Shown here piece by piece: positions 22,201 to 37,200 of a stretch of DNA of 64,000 bases (the stretch's first letter is position 1; each line of letters opens with the position of its first letter). Made by a program: the position numbers and the translations under genes. This DNA comes from Metridium senile (Eukaryota; Cnidaria; Anthozoa; Actiniaria; Metridiidae), in contig OX459103.1 of the NCBI GenBank assembly GCA_949775045.1, positions 2,493,501 to 2,557,500 of the forward strand. The letters run 5' to 3'. The notes under the pieces are model-generated. The model was given only the letters and a program-made list of their open reading frames with translations, was not told the origin of the DNA and did not search any database.

Positions 22201-25200
22201 ATACGTTTCTTTCGGGCTATACGTTTCTTTCGGATTACGTTTCTTTCGGGCTATACGTTTCTTTCGGGTTACGTTTCTTTCGGGCTATACGTTTCTTTCG
22301 GGCTACGTTTCTTTCGGGCTATGTTTCTTTCGGGCTATACGTTTCTTTCGGGTTACGTTTCTTTCGGGCTACGTTTCTTTCGGGCTATACGTTTCTTTCG
22401 GGCTACGTTTCTTTCGGGCTGTACGTTTCTTTCGGGTTACGTTTCTTTCGGGCTATACGTTTCTTTCGGGCTATACGTTTCTTTCGGGCTATACGTTTCT
22501 TTCGGGCTACGTTTCTTTCGGGCTACGTTTCTTTCGGGCTATACGTTTCTTTCGGGTTACGTTTCTTTTGGGCTATACGTTTCTTTCGGGCTATACGTTT
22601 CTTTCGGGCTATACGTTTCTTTCGGATTACGTTTCTTTCGGGCTATACGTTTCTTTCGGGTTACGTTTCTTTCGGGCTATACGTTTCTTTCGGGCTATAC
22701 GTTTCTTTCGGGCTACGTTTCTTTCGGGCTATACGTTTCTTTCGGGCTATACGTTTCTTTCGAGCTACGTTTCTTTCGGGCTACGTTTCTTTCGGGCTAT
22801 ACGTTTCTTTCGGGCTATACGTTTCTTTCGGGCTACGTTTCTTTCGGGCTATACGTTTCTTTCGGGCTATACGTTTCTTTCGGGTTACGTTTCTTTCGGG
22901 CTATACGTTTCTTTCGGGCTATACGTTTCTTTCGGGTTACGTTTCTTTCGGGCTATACGTTTCTTTCGGGCTATACGTTTCTTTCGGGCTACGTTTCTTT
23001 CGGGCTATACGTTTCTTTCGGGCTATACGTTTCTTTCGAGCTACGTTTCTTTCGGGCTACGTTTCTTTCGGGCTATACGTTTCTTTCGGGCTATACGTTT
23101 CTTTCGGGCTACGTTTCTTTCGGGCTATACGTTTCTTTCGGGCTATACGTTTCTTTCGGGTTACGTTTCTTTCGGGCTATACGTTTCTTTCGGGCTATAC
23201 GTTTCTTTCGGGCTATACGTTTCTTTCGGGCTATACGTTTCTTTCGGGCTACGTTTCTTTCGGGCTACGTTTCTTTCGGGCTATACGTTTCTTTCGGGTT
23301 ACGTTTCTTTCTGGCTATACGTTTCTTTCGGGCTATACGTTTCTTTCGGGCTATACGTTTCTTTCGGATTACGTTTCTTTCGGGCTATACGTTTCTTTCG
23401 GGCTACGTTTCTTTCGGGCTATACGTTTCTTTCGGGCTATACGTTTCTTTCGAGCTACGTTTCTTTCGGGCTACGTTTCTTTCGGGCTATACGTTGCTTT
23501 CGGGCTATACGTTTCTTTCGGGCTACGTTTCTTTCGGGCTATACGTTTCTTTCGGGCTATACGTTTCTTTCGGGCTACGTTTCTTTCGGGCTATACGTTT
23601 CTTTCGGGCTACGTTTCTTTCGGGCTGTACGTTTCTTTCGGGTTACGTTTCTTTCGGGCTATACGCTTCTTTCGGGCTATACGTTTCTTTCGGGCTATAC
23701 GTTTCTTTCGGGCTACGTTTCTTTCGGGCTACGTTTCTTTCGGGCTATACGTTTCTTTCGGGTTACGTTTCTTTCGGGCTATACGTTTCTTTCGGGCTAT
23801 ACGTTTCTTTCGGGCTATACGTTTCTTTCGGATTACGTTTCTTTCGGGCTATACGTTTCTTTCGGGTTACGTTTCTTTCGGGCTATACGTTTCTTTCGGG
23901 CTATACGTTTCTTTCGGGCTATACGTTTCTTTCGGGCTATACGTTTCTTTCGGGCTATACGTTTCTTTCGGGCTACGTTTCTTTCGGGCTATGTTTCTTT
24001 CGGGCTATACGTTTCTTTCGGGTTACGTTTCTTTCGGGCTACGTTTCTTTCGGGCTATACGTTTCTTTCGGGCTACGTTTCTTTCGGGCTGTACGTTTCT
24101 TTCGGGTTACGTTTCTTTCGGGCTATACGTTTCTTTCGGGCTATACGTTTCTTTCGGGCTATACGTTTCTTTCGGGCTACGTTTCTTTCGGGCTACGTTT
24201 CTTTCGGGCTATACGTTTCTTTCGGGTTACGTTTCTTTTGGGCTATACGTTTCTTTCGGGCTATACGTTTCTTTCGGGCTATACGTTTCTTTCGGATTAC
24301 GTTTCTTTCGGGCTATACGTTTCTTTCGGGTTACGTTTATTTCGGGCTATACGTTTCTTTCGGGCTATACGTTTCTTTCGGGCTACGTTTCTTTCGGGCT
24401 ATACGTTTCTTTCGGGCTATACGTTTCTTTCGGGCTACGTTTCTTTCGGGCTATACGTTTCTTTCGGGTTACGTTTCTTTCGGGTTATACGTTTCTTTCG
24501 GGCTATACGTTTCTTTCGGGTTACGTTTCTTTCGGGCTATACGTTTCTTTCGGGCTATACGTTTCTTTCGGGTTACGTTTCTTTCGGGCTATACGTTTCT
24601 TTCGGGCTATACGTTTCTTTCGGGCTATACGTTTCTTTCGGGCTATACGTTTCTTTCGGGCTACGTTTCTTTCGGGCTATACGTTTCTTTCGGGTTACGT
24701 TTCTTTCGGGCTATACGTTTCTTTCGGGCTATACGTTTCTTTCGGGCTATACGTTTCTTTCGGGCTATACGTTTCTTTCGGGCTACGTTTCTTTCGGGCT
24801 ACGTTTCTTTCGGGCTATACGTTTCTTTCGGGTTACGTTTCTTTCGGGCTATACGTTTCTTTCGGGCTATACGTTTCTTTCGGGCTATACGTTTCTTTCG
24901 GATTACGTTTCTTTCGGGCTATACGTTTCTTTCGGGCTACGTTTCTTTCGGGCTATACGTTTCTTTCGGGCTATACGTTTCTTTCGGGCTACGTTTCTTT
25001 CGGGCTATACGTTTCTTTCGGGCTATACGTTTCTTTCGAGCTACGTTTCTTTCGGGCTACGTTTCTTTCGGGCTATACGTTTCTTTCGGGCTATACGTGT
25101 CTTTCGGGCTACGTTTCTTTCGGGCTATACGTTTCTTTCGGGCTATACGTTTCTTTCGGGCTATACGTTTCTTTCGGGCTACGTTTCTTTCGGGCTACGT

Positions 25201-28200
25201 TTTTTTCGGGCTACGTTTCTTTCGGGCTATACGTTTCTTTCGGGCTACGTTTCTTTCGGGCTACGTTTCTTTCGGGCTACGTTTCTTTCGGGCTATACGT
25301 TTCTTTCGGGCTATACGTTTCTTTCGGGCTACGTTTCTTTCGGGCTATACGTTTCTTTCGGGCTATACGTTTCTTTCGGGCTATACGTTTCTTTCGGGCT
25401 ACGTTTCTTTCGGGCTACGTTTTTTTCGGGCTACGTTTCTTTCGGGCTATACGTTTCTTTCGGGCTACGTTTCTTTCGGGCTACGTTTCTTTCGGGCTAT
25501 ACGTTTCTTTCGGGCTATACGTTTCTTTCGGGCTATACGTTTCTTTCGGGCTACGTTTCTTTCGGGCTACGTTTCTTTCGGGCTATACGTTTCTTTCGGG
25601 CTACGTTTCTTTCGGACTACGTTTCTTTCGGGCTACGTTTCTTTCGGGATATACGTTTCTTTCGGGCTATACGTTTCTTTCGGGCTACGTTTCTTTCGGG
25701 CTATACGTTTCTTTCGGGTTACGTTTCTTTCGGGCTATACGTTTCTTTCGGGCTATACGTTTCTTTCGGGTTACGTTTCTTTCGGGCTATACGTTTCTTT
25801 CGGGCTATACGTTTCTTTCGGGTTACGTTTCTTTCGGGCTATACGTTTCTTTCGGGCTATACGTTTCTTTCGGGCTATACGTTTCTTTCGGGCTATACGT
25901 TTCTTTCGGGCTACGTTTCTTTCGGGCTATACGTTTCTTTCGGGTTACGTTTCTTTCGGGCTATACGTTTCTTTCGGGCTATACGTTTCTTTCGGGCTAT
26001 ACGTTTCTTTCGGGCTATACGTTTCTTTCGGGCTACGTTTCTTTCGGGCTACGTTTCTTTCGGGCTATACGTTTCTTTCGGGTTACGTTTCTTTCGGGCT
26101 ATACGTTTCTTTCGGGCTATACGTTTCTTTCGGGCTATACGTTTCTTTCGGATTACGTTTCTTTCGGGCTATACGTTTCTTTCGGGCTACGTTTCTTTCG
26201 GGCTATACGTTTCTTTCGGGCTATACGTTTCTTTCGGGCTACGTTTCTTTCGGGCTATACGTTTCTTTCGGGTTACGTTTCTTTCGGGCTATACGTTTCT
26301 TTCGGGCTATACGTTTCTTTCGGGCTATACGTTTCTTTCGGGCTATACGTTTCTTTCGGGCTACGTTTCTTTCGGGCTACGTTTCTTTCGGGCTATACGT
26401 TTCTTTCGGGTTACGTTTCTTTCGGGCTATACGTTTCTTTCGGGCTATACGTTTCTTTCGGGCTATACGTTTCTTTCGGATTACGTTTCTTTCGGGCTAT
26501 ACGTTTCTTTCGGGCTACGTTTCTTTCGGGCTATACGTTTCTTTCGGGCTACGTTTCTTTCGGGCTACGTTTCTTTCGGGCTATACGTTTCTTTCGGGCT
26601 ACGTTTCTTTCGGACTACGTTTCTTTCGGGCTACGTTTCTTTCGGGATATACGTTTCTTTCGGGCTATACGTTTCTTTCGGGCTACGTTTCTTTCGGGCT
26701 ATACGTTTCTTTCGGGTTACGTTTCTTTCGGGCTATACGTTTCTTTCGGGCTATACGTTTCTTTCGGGCTATACGTTTCTTTCGGATTACGTTTCTTTCG
26801 GGCTATACGTTTCTTTCGGGCTACGTTTCTTTCGGGCTATACGTTTCTTTCGGGCTATACGTTTCTTTCGGGCTACGTTTCTTTCGGGCTATACGTTTCT
26901 TTCGGGTTACGTTTCTTTCGGGCTATACGTTTCTTTCGGGCTATACGTTTCTTTCGGGCTATACGTTTCTTTCGGGCTACGTTTCTTTCGGGCTACGTTT
27001 CTTTCGGGCTATACGTTTCTTTCGGGTTACGTTTCTTTCGGGCTATACGTTTCTTTCGGGCTATACGTTTCTTTCGGGCTATACGTTTCTTTCGGATTAC
27101 GTTTCTTTCGGGCTATACGTTTCTTTCGGGCTACGTTTCTTTCGGGCTATACGTTTCTTTCGGGCTACGTTTCTTTCGGGCTACGTTTCTTTCGGGCTAT
27201 ACGTTTCTTTCGGGCTACGTTTCTTTCGGACTACGTTTCTTTCGGGCTACGTTTCTTTCGGGATATACGTTTCTTTCGGGCTATACGTTTCTTTCGGGCT
27301 ACGTTTCTTTCGGGCTATACGTTTCTTTCGGGTTACGTTTCTTTCGGGCTATACGTTTCTTTCGGGCTATACGTTTCTTTCGGGCTATACGTTTCTTTCG
27401 GGCTATACGTTTCTTTCGGGCTATACGTTTCTTTCGGGCTATACGTTTCTTTCGGGCTACGTTTCTTTCGGGCTACGTTTCTTTCGGGCTACGTTTCTTT
27501 CGGGCTATACGTTTCTTTCGGGCTATACGTTTCTTTCGGGCTACGTTTCTTTCGGGCTATACGTTTCTTTCGGGCTATACGTTTCTTTCGGGCTATACGT
27601 TTCTTTCGGGCTACGTTTCTTTCGGGCTATACGTTTCTCTCGGGCTACGTTTCTTTCGGGCTACGTTTCTTTCGGGATATACGTTTCTTTCGGGCTATAC
27701 GTTTCTTTCGGGCTACGTTTCTTTCGGGCTATACGTTTCTTTCGGGTTACGTTTCTTTCGGGCTATACGTTTCTTTCGGGCTATACGTTTCTTTCGGGTT
27801 ACGTTTCTTTCGGGCTATACGTTTCTTTCGGGCTATACGTTTCTTTCGGGTTACGTTTCTTTCGGGCTATACGTTTCTTTCGGGCTATACGTTTCTTTCG
27901 GGCTATACGTTTCTTTCGGGCTATACGTTTCTTTCGGGCTACGTTTCTTTCGGGCTATACGTTTCTTTCGGGTTACGTTTCTTTCGGGCTATACGTTTCT
28001 TTCGAGCTATACGTTTCTTTCGGGCTATACGTTTCTTTCGGGCTATACGTTTCTTTCGGGCTACGTTTCTTTCGGGCTACGTTTCTTTCGGGCTATACGT
28101 TTCTTTCGGGTTACGTTTCTTTCGGGCTATACGTTTCTTTCGGGCTATACGTTTCTTTCGGGCTATACGTTTCTTTCGGATTACGTTTCTTTCGGGCTAT

Positions 28201-31200
28201 ACGTTTCTTTCGGGCTACGTTTCTTTCGGGCTATACGTTTCTTTCGGGCTATACGTTTCTTTCGGGCTACGTTTCTTTCGGGCTATACGTTTCTTTCGGG
28301 CTATACGTTTCTTTCGAGCTACGTTTCTTTCGGGCTACGTTTCTTTCGGGCTATACGTTTCTTTCGGGCTATACGTTTCTTTCGGGCTACGTTTCTTTCG
28401 GGCTATACGTTTCTTTCGGGCTATACGTTTCTTTCGGGCTATACGTTTCTTTCGGGCTACGTTTCTTTCGGGCTACGTTTTTTTCGGGCTACGTTTCTTT
28501 CGGGCTATACGTTTCTTTCGGGCTACGTTTCTTTCGGGCTACGTTTCTTTCGGGCTACGTTTCTTTCGGGCTATACGTTTCTTTCGGGCTATACGTTTCT
28601 TTCGGGCTACGTTTCTTTCGGGCTATACGTTTCTTTCGGGCTATACGTTTCTTTCGGGCTATACGTTTCTTTCGGGCTACGTTTCTTTCGGGCTACGTTT
28701 TTTTCGGGCTACGTTTCTTTCGGGCTATACGTTTCTTTCGGGCTACGTTTCTTTCGGGCTACGTTTCTTTCGGGCTATACGTTTCTTTCGGGCTATACGT
28801 TTCTTTCGGGCTATACGTTTCTTTCGGGCTACGTTTCTTTCGGGCTACGTTTCTTTCGGGCTATACGTTTCTTTCGGGCTACGTTTCTTTCGGACTACGT
28901 TTCTTTCGGGCTACGTTTCTTTCGGGATATACGTTTCTTTCGGGCTATACGTTTCTTTCGGGCTACGTTTCTTTCGGGCTATACGTTTCTTTCGGGTTAC
29001 GTTTCTTTCGGGCTATACGTTTCTTTCGGGCTATACGTTTCTTTCGGGTTACGTTTCTTTCGGGCTATACGTTTCTTTCGGGCTATACGTTTCTTTCGGG
29101 TTACGTTTCTTTCGGGCTATACGTTTCTTTCGGGCTATACGTTTCTTTCGGGCTATACGTTTCTTTCGGGCTATACGTTTCTTTCGGGCTACGTTTCTTT
29201 CGGGCTATACGTTTCTTTCGGGTTACGTTTCTTTCGGGCTATACGTTTCTTTCGGGCTATACGTTTCTTTCGGGCTATACGTTTCTTTCGGGCTATACGT
29301 TTCTTTCGGGCTACGTTTCTTTCGGGCTACGTTTCTTTCGGGCTATACGTTTCTTTCGGGTTACGTTTCTTTCGGGCTATACGTTTCTTTCGGGCTATAC
29401 GTTTCTTTCGGGCTATACGTTTCTTTCGGATTACGTTTCTTTCGGGCTATACGTTTCTTTCGGGCTACGTTTCTTTCGGGCTATACGTTTCTTTCGGGCT
29501 ATACGTTTCTTTCGGGCTACGTTTCTTTCGGGCTATACGTTTCTTTCGGGTTACGTTTCTTTCGGGCTATACGTTTCTTTCGGGCTATACGTTTCTTTCG
29601 GGCTATACGTTTCTTTCGGGCTATACGTTTCTTTCGGGCTACGTTTCTTTCGGGCTACGTTTCTTTCGGGCTATACGTTTCTTTCGGGTTACGTTTCTTT
29701 CGGGCTATACGTTTCTTTCGGGCTATACGTTTCTTTCGGGCTATACGTTTCTTTCGGATTACGTTTCTTTCGGGCTATACGTTTCTTTCGGGCTACGTTT
29801 CTTTCGGGCTATACGTTTCTTTCGGGCTACGTTTCTTTCGGGCTACGTTTCTTTCGGGCTATACGTTTCTTTCGGGCTACGTTTCTTTCGGACTACGTTT
29901 CTTTCGGGCTACGTTTCTTTCGGGATATACGTTTTTTTCGGGCTATACGTTTCTTTCGGGCTACGTTTCTTTCGGGCTATACGTTTCTTTCGGGTTACGT
30001 TTCTTTCGGGCTATACGTTTCTTTCGGGCTATACGTTTCTTTCGGGTTACGTTTCTTTCGGGCTATACGTTTCTTTCGGGCTATACGTTTCTTTCGGGTT
30101 ACGTTTCTTTCGGGCTATACGTTTCTTTCGGGCTATACGTTTCTTTCGGGCTATACGTTTCTTTCGGGCTATACGTTTCTTTCGGGCTACGTTTCTTTCG
30201 GGCTACGTTTCTTTCGGGCTATACGTTTCTTTCGGGCTATACGTTTCTTTCGGGCTATACGTTTCTTTCGGGCTACGTTTCTTTCGGGCTACGTTTCTTT
30301 CGGGCTATACGTTTCTTTCGGGCTACGTTTCTTTCGGACTACGTTTCTTTCGGGCTACGTTTCTTTCGGGATATACGTTTCTTTCGGGCTATACGTTTCT
30401 TTCGGGCTACGTTTCTTTCGGGCTATACGTCTCTTTCGGGTTACATTTCTTTCGGGCTATACGTTTCTTTCGGGCTATACGTTTCTTTCGGGTTACGTTT
30501 CTTTCGGGCTATACGTTTCTTTCGGGCTATACGTTTCTTTCGGGTTACGTTTCTTTCGGGCTATACGTTTCTTTCGGGCTATACGTTTCTTTCGGGCTAT
30601 ACGTTTCTTTCGGGCTATACGTTTCTTTCGGGCTATACGTTTCTTTCGGGCTACGTTTCTTTCGGGCTATACGTTTCTTTCGGGTTACGTTTCTTTCGGG
30701 CTATACGTTTCTTTCGGGCTATACGTTTCTTTCGGGCTATACGTTTCTTTCGGGCTATACGTTTCTTTCGGGCTACGTTTCTTTCGGGCTACGTTTCTTT
30801 CGGGCTATACGTTTCTTTCGGGTTACGTTTCTTTCGGGCTATACGTTTCTTTCGGGCTATACGTTTCTTTCGGGCTATACGTTTCTTTCGGATTACGTTT
30901 CTTTCGGGCTATACGTTTCTTTCGGGCTATACGTTTCTTTCGGGCTATACGTTTCTTTCGGGCTATACGTTTCTTTCGGGCTACGTTTCTTTCGGGCTAC
31001 GTTTCTTTCGGGCTATACGTTTCTTTCGGGCTATACGTTTCTTTCGGGCTATACGTTTCTTTCGGGCTACGTTTCTTTCGGGCTACGTTTCTTTCGGGCT
31101 ATACGTTTCTTTCGGGCTACGTTTCTTTCGGACTACGTTTCTTTCGGGCTACGTTTCTTTCGGGATATACGTTTCTTTCGGGCTATACGTTTCTTTCGGG

Positions 31201-34200
31201 CTACGTTTCTTTCGGGCTATACGTTTCTTTCGGGTTACGTTTCTTTCGGGCTATACGTTTCTTTCGGGCTATACGTTTCTTTCGGGTTACGTTTCTTTCG
31301 GGCTATACGTTTCTTTCGGGCTATACGTTTCTTTCGGGTTACGTTTCTTTCGGGCTATACGTTTCTTTCGGGCTATACGTTTCTTTCGGGCTATACGTTT
31401 CTTTCGGGCTATACGTTTCTTTCGGGCTACGTTTCTTTCGGGCTACGTTTCTTTCGGGCTATACGTTTCTTTCGGGTTACGTTTCTTTCGGGCTATACGT
31501 TGCTTTCGGGCTAGACGTTTCTTTCGGGCTATACGTTTCTTTCGGATTACGTTTCTTTCGGGCTATACGTTTCTTTCGGGCTACGTTTCTTTCGGGCTAT
31601 ACGTTTCTTTCGGGCTATACGTTTCTTTCGGGCTACGTTTCTTTCGGGCTATACGTTTCTTTCGGGTTACGTTTCTTTCGGGCTATACGTTTCTTTCGGG
31701 CTATACGTTTCTTTCGGGCTATACGTTTCTTTCGGGCTATACGTTTCTTTCGGGCTACGTTTCTTTCGGGCTACGTTTCTTTCGGGCTATACGTTTCTTT
31801 CGGGTTACGTTTCTTTCGGGCTATACGTTTCTTTCGGGCTATACGTTTCTTTCGGGCTATACGTTTCTTTCGGATTACGTTTCTTTCGGGCTATACGTTT
31901 CTTTCGGGCTACGTTTCTTTCGGGCTATACGTTTCTTTCGGGCTACGTTTCTTTCGGGCTACGTTTCTTTCGGGCTATACGTTTCTTTCGGGCTACGTTT
32001 CTTTCGGACTACGTTTCTTTCGGGCTACGTTTCTTTCGGGATATACGTTTCTTTCGGGCTATACGTTTCTTTCGGGCTACGTTTCTTTCGGGCTATACGT
32101 TTCTTTCGGGTTACGTTTCTTTCGGGCTATACGTTTCTTTCGGGCTATACGTTTCTTTCGGGTTACGTTTCTTTCGGGCTATACGTTTCTTTCGGGCTAT
32201 ACGTTTCTTTCGGGTTACGTTTCTTTCGGGCTATACGTTTCTTTCGGGCTATACGTTTCTTTCGGGCTATACGTTTCTTTCGGGCTATACGTTTCTTTCG
32301 GGCTACGTTTCTTTCGGGCTATACGTTTCTTTCGGGTTACGTTTCTTTCGGGCTATACGTTTCTTTCGGGCTATACGTTTCTTTCGGGCTATACGTTTCT
32401 TTCGGGCTATACGTTTCTTTCGGGCTACGTTTCTTTCGGGCTACGTTTCTTTCGGGCTATACGTTTCTTTCGGGTTACGTTTCTTTCGGGCTATACGTTT
32501 CTTTCGGGCTATACGTTTCTTTCGGGCTATACGTTTCTTTCGGATTACGTTTCTTTCGGGCTATACGTTTCTTTCGGGCTACGTTTCTTTCGGGCTATAC
32601 GTTTCTTTCGGGCTATACGTTTCTTTCGGGCTACGTTTCTTTCGGGCTATACGTTTCTTTCGGGCTATACGTTTCTTTCGAGCTACGTTTCTTTCGGGCT
32701 ACGTTTCTTTCGGGCTATACGTTTCTTTCGGGCTATACGTTTCTTTCGGGTTACGTTTCTTTCGGGCTATACGTTTCTTTCGGGCTATACGTTTCTTTCG
32801 GGTTACGTTTCTTTCGGGCTATACGTTTCTTTCGGGCTATACGTTTCTTTCGGGTTACGTTTCTTTCGGGCTATACGTTTCTTTCGGGCTATACGTTTCT
32901 TTCGGGCTATACGTTTCTTTCGGGCTACGTTTCTTTCGGGCTATACGTTTCTTTCGGGTTACGTTTCTTTCGGGCTATACGTTTCTTTCGGGCTATACGT
33001 TTCTTTCGGGCTATACGTTTCTTTCGGGCTATACGTTTCTTTCGGGCTACGTTTCTTTCGGGCTACGTTTCTTTCGGGCTATACGTTTCTTTCGGGTTAC
33101 GTTTCTTTCGGGCTATACGTTTCTTTCGGGCTATACGTTTCTTTCGGGCTATACGTTTCTTTCGGATTACGTTTCTTTCGGGCTATACGTTTCTTTCGGG
33201 CTACGTTTCTTTCGGGCTATACGTTTCTTTCGGGCTATACGTTTCTTTCGGGCTACGTTTCTTTCGGGCTATACGTTTCTTTCGGGCTATACGTTTCTTT
33301 CGGGCTATACGTTTCTTTCGGGCTATACGTTTCTTTCGGGCTATACGTTTCTTTCGGGCTACGTTTCTTTCGTGCTACGTTTCTTTCGGGCTATACGTTT
33401 CTTTCGGGTTACGTTTCTTTCGGGCTATACGTTTCTTTCGGGCTATACGTTTCTTTCGGGCTATACGTTTCTTTCGGATTACGTTTCTTTCGGGCTATAC
33501 GTTGCTTTCGGGCTACGTTTCTTTCGGGCTATACGTTTCTTTCGGGCTATACGTTTCTTTCGGGCTACGTTTCTTTCGGGCTATACGTTTCTTTCGGGCT
33601 ATACGTTTCTTTCGAGCTACGTTTCTTTCGGGCTACGTTTCTTTCGGGCTATACGTTTCTTTCGGGCTATACGTTTCTTTCGGGCTACGTTTCTTTCGGG
33701 CTATACGTTTCTTTCGGGCTATACGTTTCTTTCGGGCTATACGTTTCTTTCGGGCTACGTTTCTTTCGGGCTACGTTTTTTTCGGGCTACGTTTCTTTCG
33801 GGCTATACGTTTCTTTCGGGCTACGTTTCTTTCGGGCTACGTTTCTTTCGGGCTATACGTTTCTTTCGGGCTATACGTTTCTTTCGGGCTATACGTTTCT
33901 TTCGGGCTACGTTTCTTTCGGGCTACGTTTCTTTCGGGCTATACGTTTCTTTCGGGCTACGTTTCTTTCGGGCTACGTTTCTTTCGGGCTATACGTTTCT
34001 TTCGGGCTATACGTTTCTTTCGGGCTATACGTTTCTTTCGGGCTACGTTTCTTTCGGGCTACGTTTCTTTCGGGCTATACGTTTCTTTCGGGCTACGTTT
34101 CTTTCGGGCTATACGTTTCTTTCGGGTTACGTTTCTTTCGGGCTATACATTTCTTTCGGGCTATACGTTTCTTTCGGGCTACGTTTCTTTCGGGCTACGT

Positions 34201-37200
34201 TTCTTTCGGGCTACGTTTCTTTCGGGCTATACGTTTCTTTCGGGCTATACGTTTCTTTCGGGCTATACGTTTCTTTCGGGCTATACGTTTCTTTCGGGTT
34301 ACGTTTCTTTCGGGCTATACATTTCTTTCGGGCTATACGTTTCTTTCGGGCTACGTTTCTTTCGGGCTACGTTTCTTTCGGGCTACGTTTCTTTCGGGCT
34401 ATACGTTTCTTTCGGGCTATACGTTTCTTTCGGGCTATACGTTTCTTTCGGGCTACGTTTCTTTCGGGCTACGTTTTTTTCGGGCTACGTTTCTTTCGGG
34501 CTATACGTTTCTTTCGGGCTACGTTTCTTTCGGGCTACGTTTCTTTCGGGCTATACGTTTCTTTCGGGCTATACGTTTCTTTCGGGCTACGTTTCTTTCG
34601 GGCTATACGTTTCTTTCGGGCTACGTTTCTTTCGGGCTATACGTTTCTTTCGGGCTATACGTTTCTTTCGGGCTACGTTTCTTTCGGGCTACGTTTTTTT
34701 CGGGCTACGTTTCTTTCGGGCTATACGTTTCTTTCGGGCTACGTTTCTTTCGGGCTATACGTTTCTTTCGGGCTATACGTTTCTTTCGGGCTACGTTTCT
34801 TTCGGGCTATACGTTTCTTTCGAGCTATACGTTTCTTTCGAGCTACGTTTCTTTCGGGCTACGTTTCTTTCGGGCTATACGTTTCTTTCGGGCTATACGT
34901 TTCTTTCGGGCTACGTTTCTTTCGGGCTATACGTTTCTTTTGGGTTACGTTTCTTTCGGGCTATACGTTTCTTTCGGGCTACGTTTCTTTCGGGCTATAC
35001 GTTTCTTTCGGGCTACGTTTCTTTCGGGCTATACGTTTCTTTCGGGCTACGTTTCTTTCGGGCTACGTTTCTTTCGGGCTATACGTTTCTTTCGGGCTAT
35101 ACGTTTCTTTCGGGCTACGTTTCTCTCGGGCTACGTTTCTTTCGGGCTACGTTTCTTTCGGGCTATACGTTTCTTTCGGGCTACGTTTCTTTCGGGCTAT
35201 ACGTTTCTTTCGGGCTATACGTTTCTTTCGGGCTATACGTTTCTTTCGGGCTACGTTTCTTTCGGGCTATACGTTTCTCTCGGGCTACGTTTCTTTCGGG
35301 CTACGTTTCTTTCGGGATATACGTTTCTTTCGGGCTATACGTTTCTTTCGGGCTATACGTTTCTTTCGGGCTACGTTTCTCTCGGGCTACGTTTCTTTCG
35401 GGCTACGTTTCTTTCGGGCTATACGTTTCTTTCGGGCTACGTTTCTTTCGGGCTATACGTTTCTTTCGGGCTATACGTTTCTTTCGGGCTATACGTTTCT
35501 TTCGGGCTACGTTTCTTTCGGGCTATACGTTTCTCTCGGGCTACGTTTCTTTCGGGCTACGTTTCTTTCGGGATATACGTTTCTTTCGGGCTATACGTTT
35601 CTTTCGGGCTACGTTTCTTTCGGGCTATACGTTTCTTTCGGGTTACGTTTCTTTCGGGCTATACGTTTCTTTCGGGCTATACGTTTCTTTCGGGTTACGT
35701 TTCTTTCGGGCTATACGTTTCTTTCGGGCTATACGTTTCTTTCGGGCTACGTTTCTTTCGGGCTACGTTTCTTTCGGGCTATACGTTTCTTTCGGGTTAC
35801 GTTTCTTTCGGGCTATACGTTTCTTTCGGGCTATACGTTTCTTTCGGGCTATACGTTTCTTTCGGATTACGTTTCTTTCGGGCTATACGTTTCTTTCGGG
35901 CTACGTTTCTTTCGGGCTATACGTTTCTTTCGGGCTATACGTTTCTTTCGGGCTACGTTTCTTTCGGGCTATACGTTTCTTTCGGGCTATACGTTTCTTT
36001 CGGGCTATACGTTTCTTTCGGGCTATACGTTTCTTTCGGGCTATACGTTTCTTTCGGGCTACGTTTCTTTCGTGCTACGTTTCTTTCGGGCTATACGTTT
36101 CTTTCGGGTTACGTTTCTTTCGGGCTATACGTTTCTTTCGGGCTATACGTTTCTTTCGGGCTATACGTTTCTTTCGGATTACGTTTCTTTCGGGCTATAC
36201 GTTGCTTTCGGGCTACGTTTCTTTCGGGCTATACGTTTCTTTCGGGCTATACGTTTCTTTCGGGCTACGTTTCTTTCGGGCTATACGTTTCTTTCGGGCT
36301 ATACGTTTCTTTCGAGCTACGTTTCTTTCGGGCTACGTTTCTTTCGGGCTATACGTTTCTTTCGGGCTATACGTTTCTTTCGGGCTACGTTTCTTTCGGG
36401 CTATACGTTTCTTTCGGGCTATACGTTTCTTTCGGGCTATACGTTTCTTTCGGGCTACGTTTCTTTCGGGCTATACGTTTCTTTCGGGCTACGTTTCTTT
36501 CGGGCTACGTTTCTTTCGGGCTACGTTTCTTTCGGGCTATACGTTTCTTTCGGGCTATACGTTTCTTTCGGGCTACGTTTCTTTCGGGCTATACGTTTCT
36601 TTCGGGCTACGTTTCTTTCGGGCTATACGTTTCTTTCGGGTTACGTTTCTTTCGGGCTATACGTTTCTTTCGGGCTATACGTTTCTTTCGGGCTATACGT
36701 TTCTTTCGGGCTATACGTTTCTTTCGGGCTACGTTTCTTTCGGGCTACGTTTTTTTCGGGCTACGTTTCTTTCGGGCTATACGTTTCTTTCGGGCTACGT
36801 TTCTTTCGGGCTATACGTTTCTTTCGGGCTATACGTTTCTTTCGGGCTACGTTTCTTTCGGGCTATACGTTTCTTTCGAGCTATACGTTTCTTTCGAGCT
36901 ACGTTTCTTTCGGGCTACGTTTCTTTCGGGCTATACGTTTCTTTCGGGCTATACGTTTCTTTCGGGCTACGTTTCTTTCGGGCTATACGTTTCTTTTGGG
37001 TTACGTTTCTTTCGGGCTATACGTTTCTTTCGGGCTACGTTTCTTTCGGGCTATACGTTTCTTTCGGGCTACGTTTCTTTCGGGCTATACGTTTCTTTCG
37101 GGCTACGTTTCTTTCGGGCTACGTTTCTTTCGGGCTATACGTTTCTTTCGGGCTATACGTTTCTTTCGGGCTACGTTTCTCTCGGGCTACGTTTCTTTCG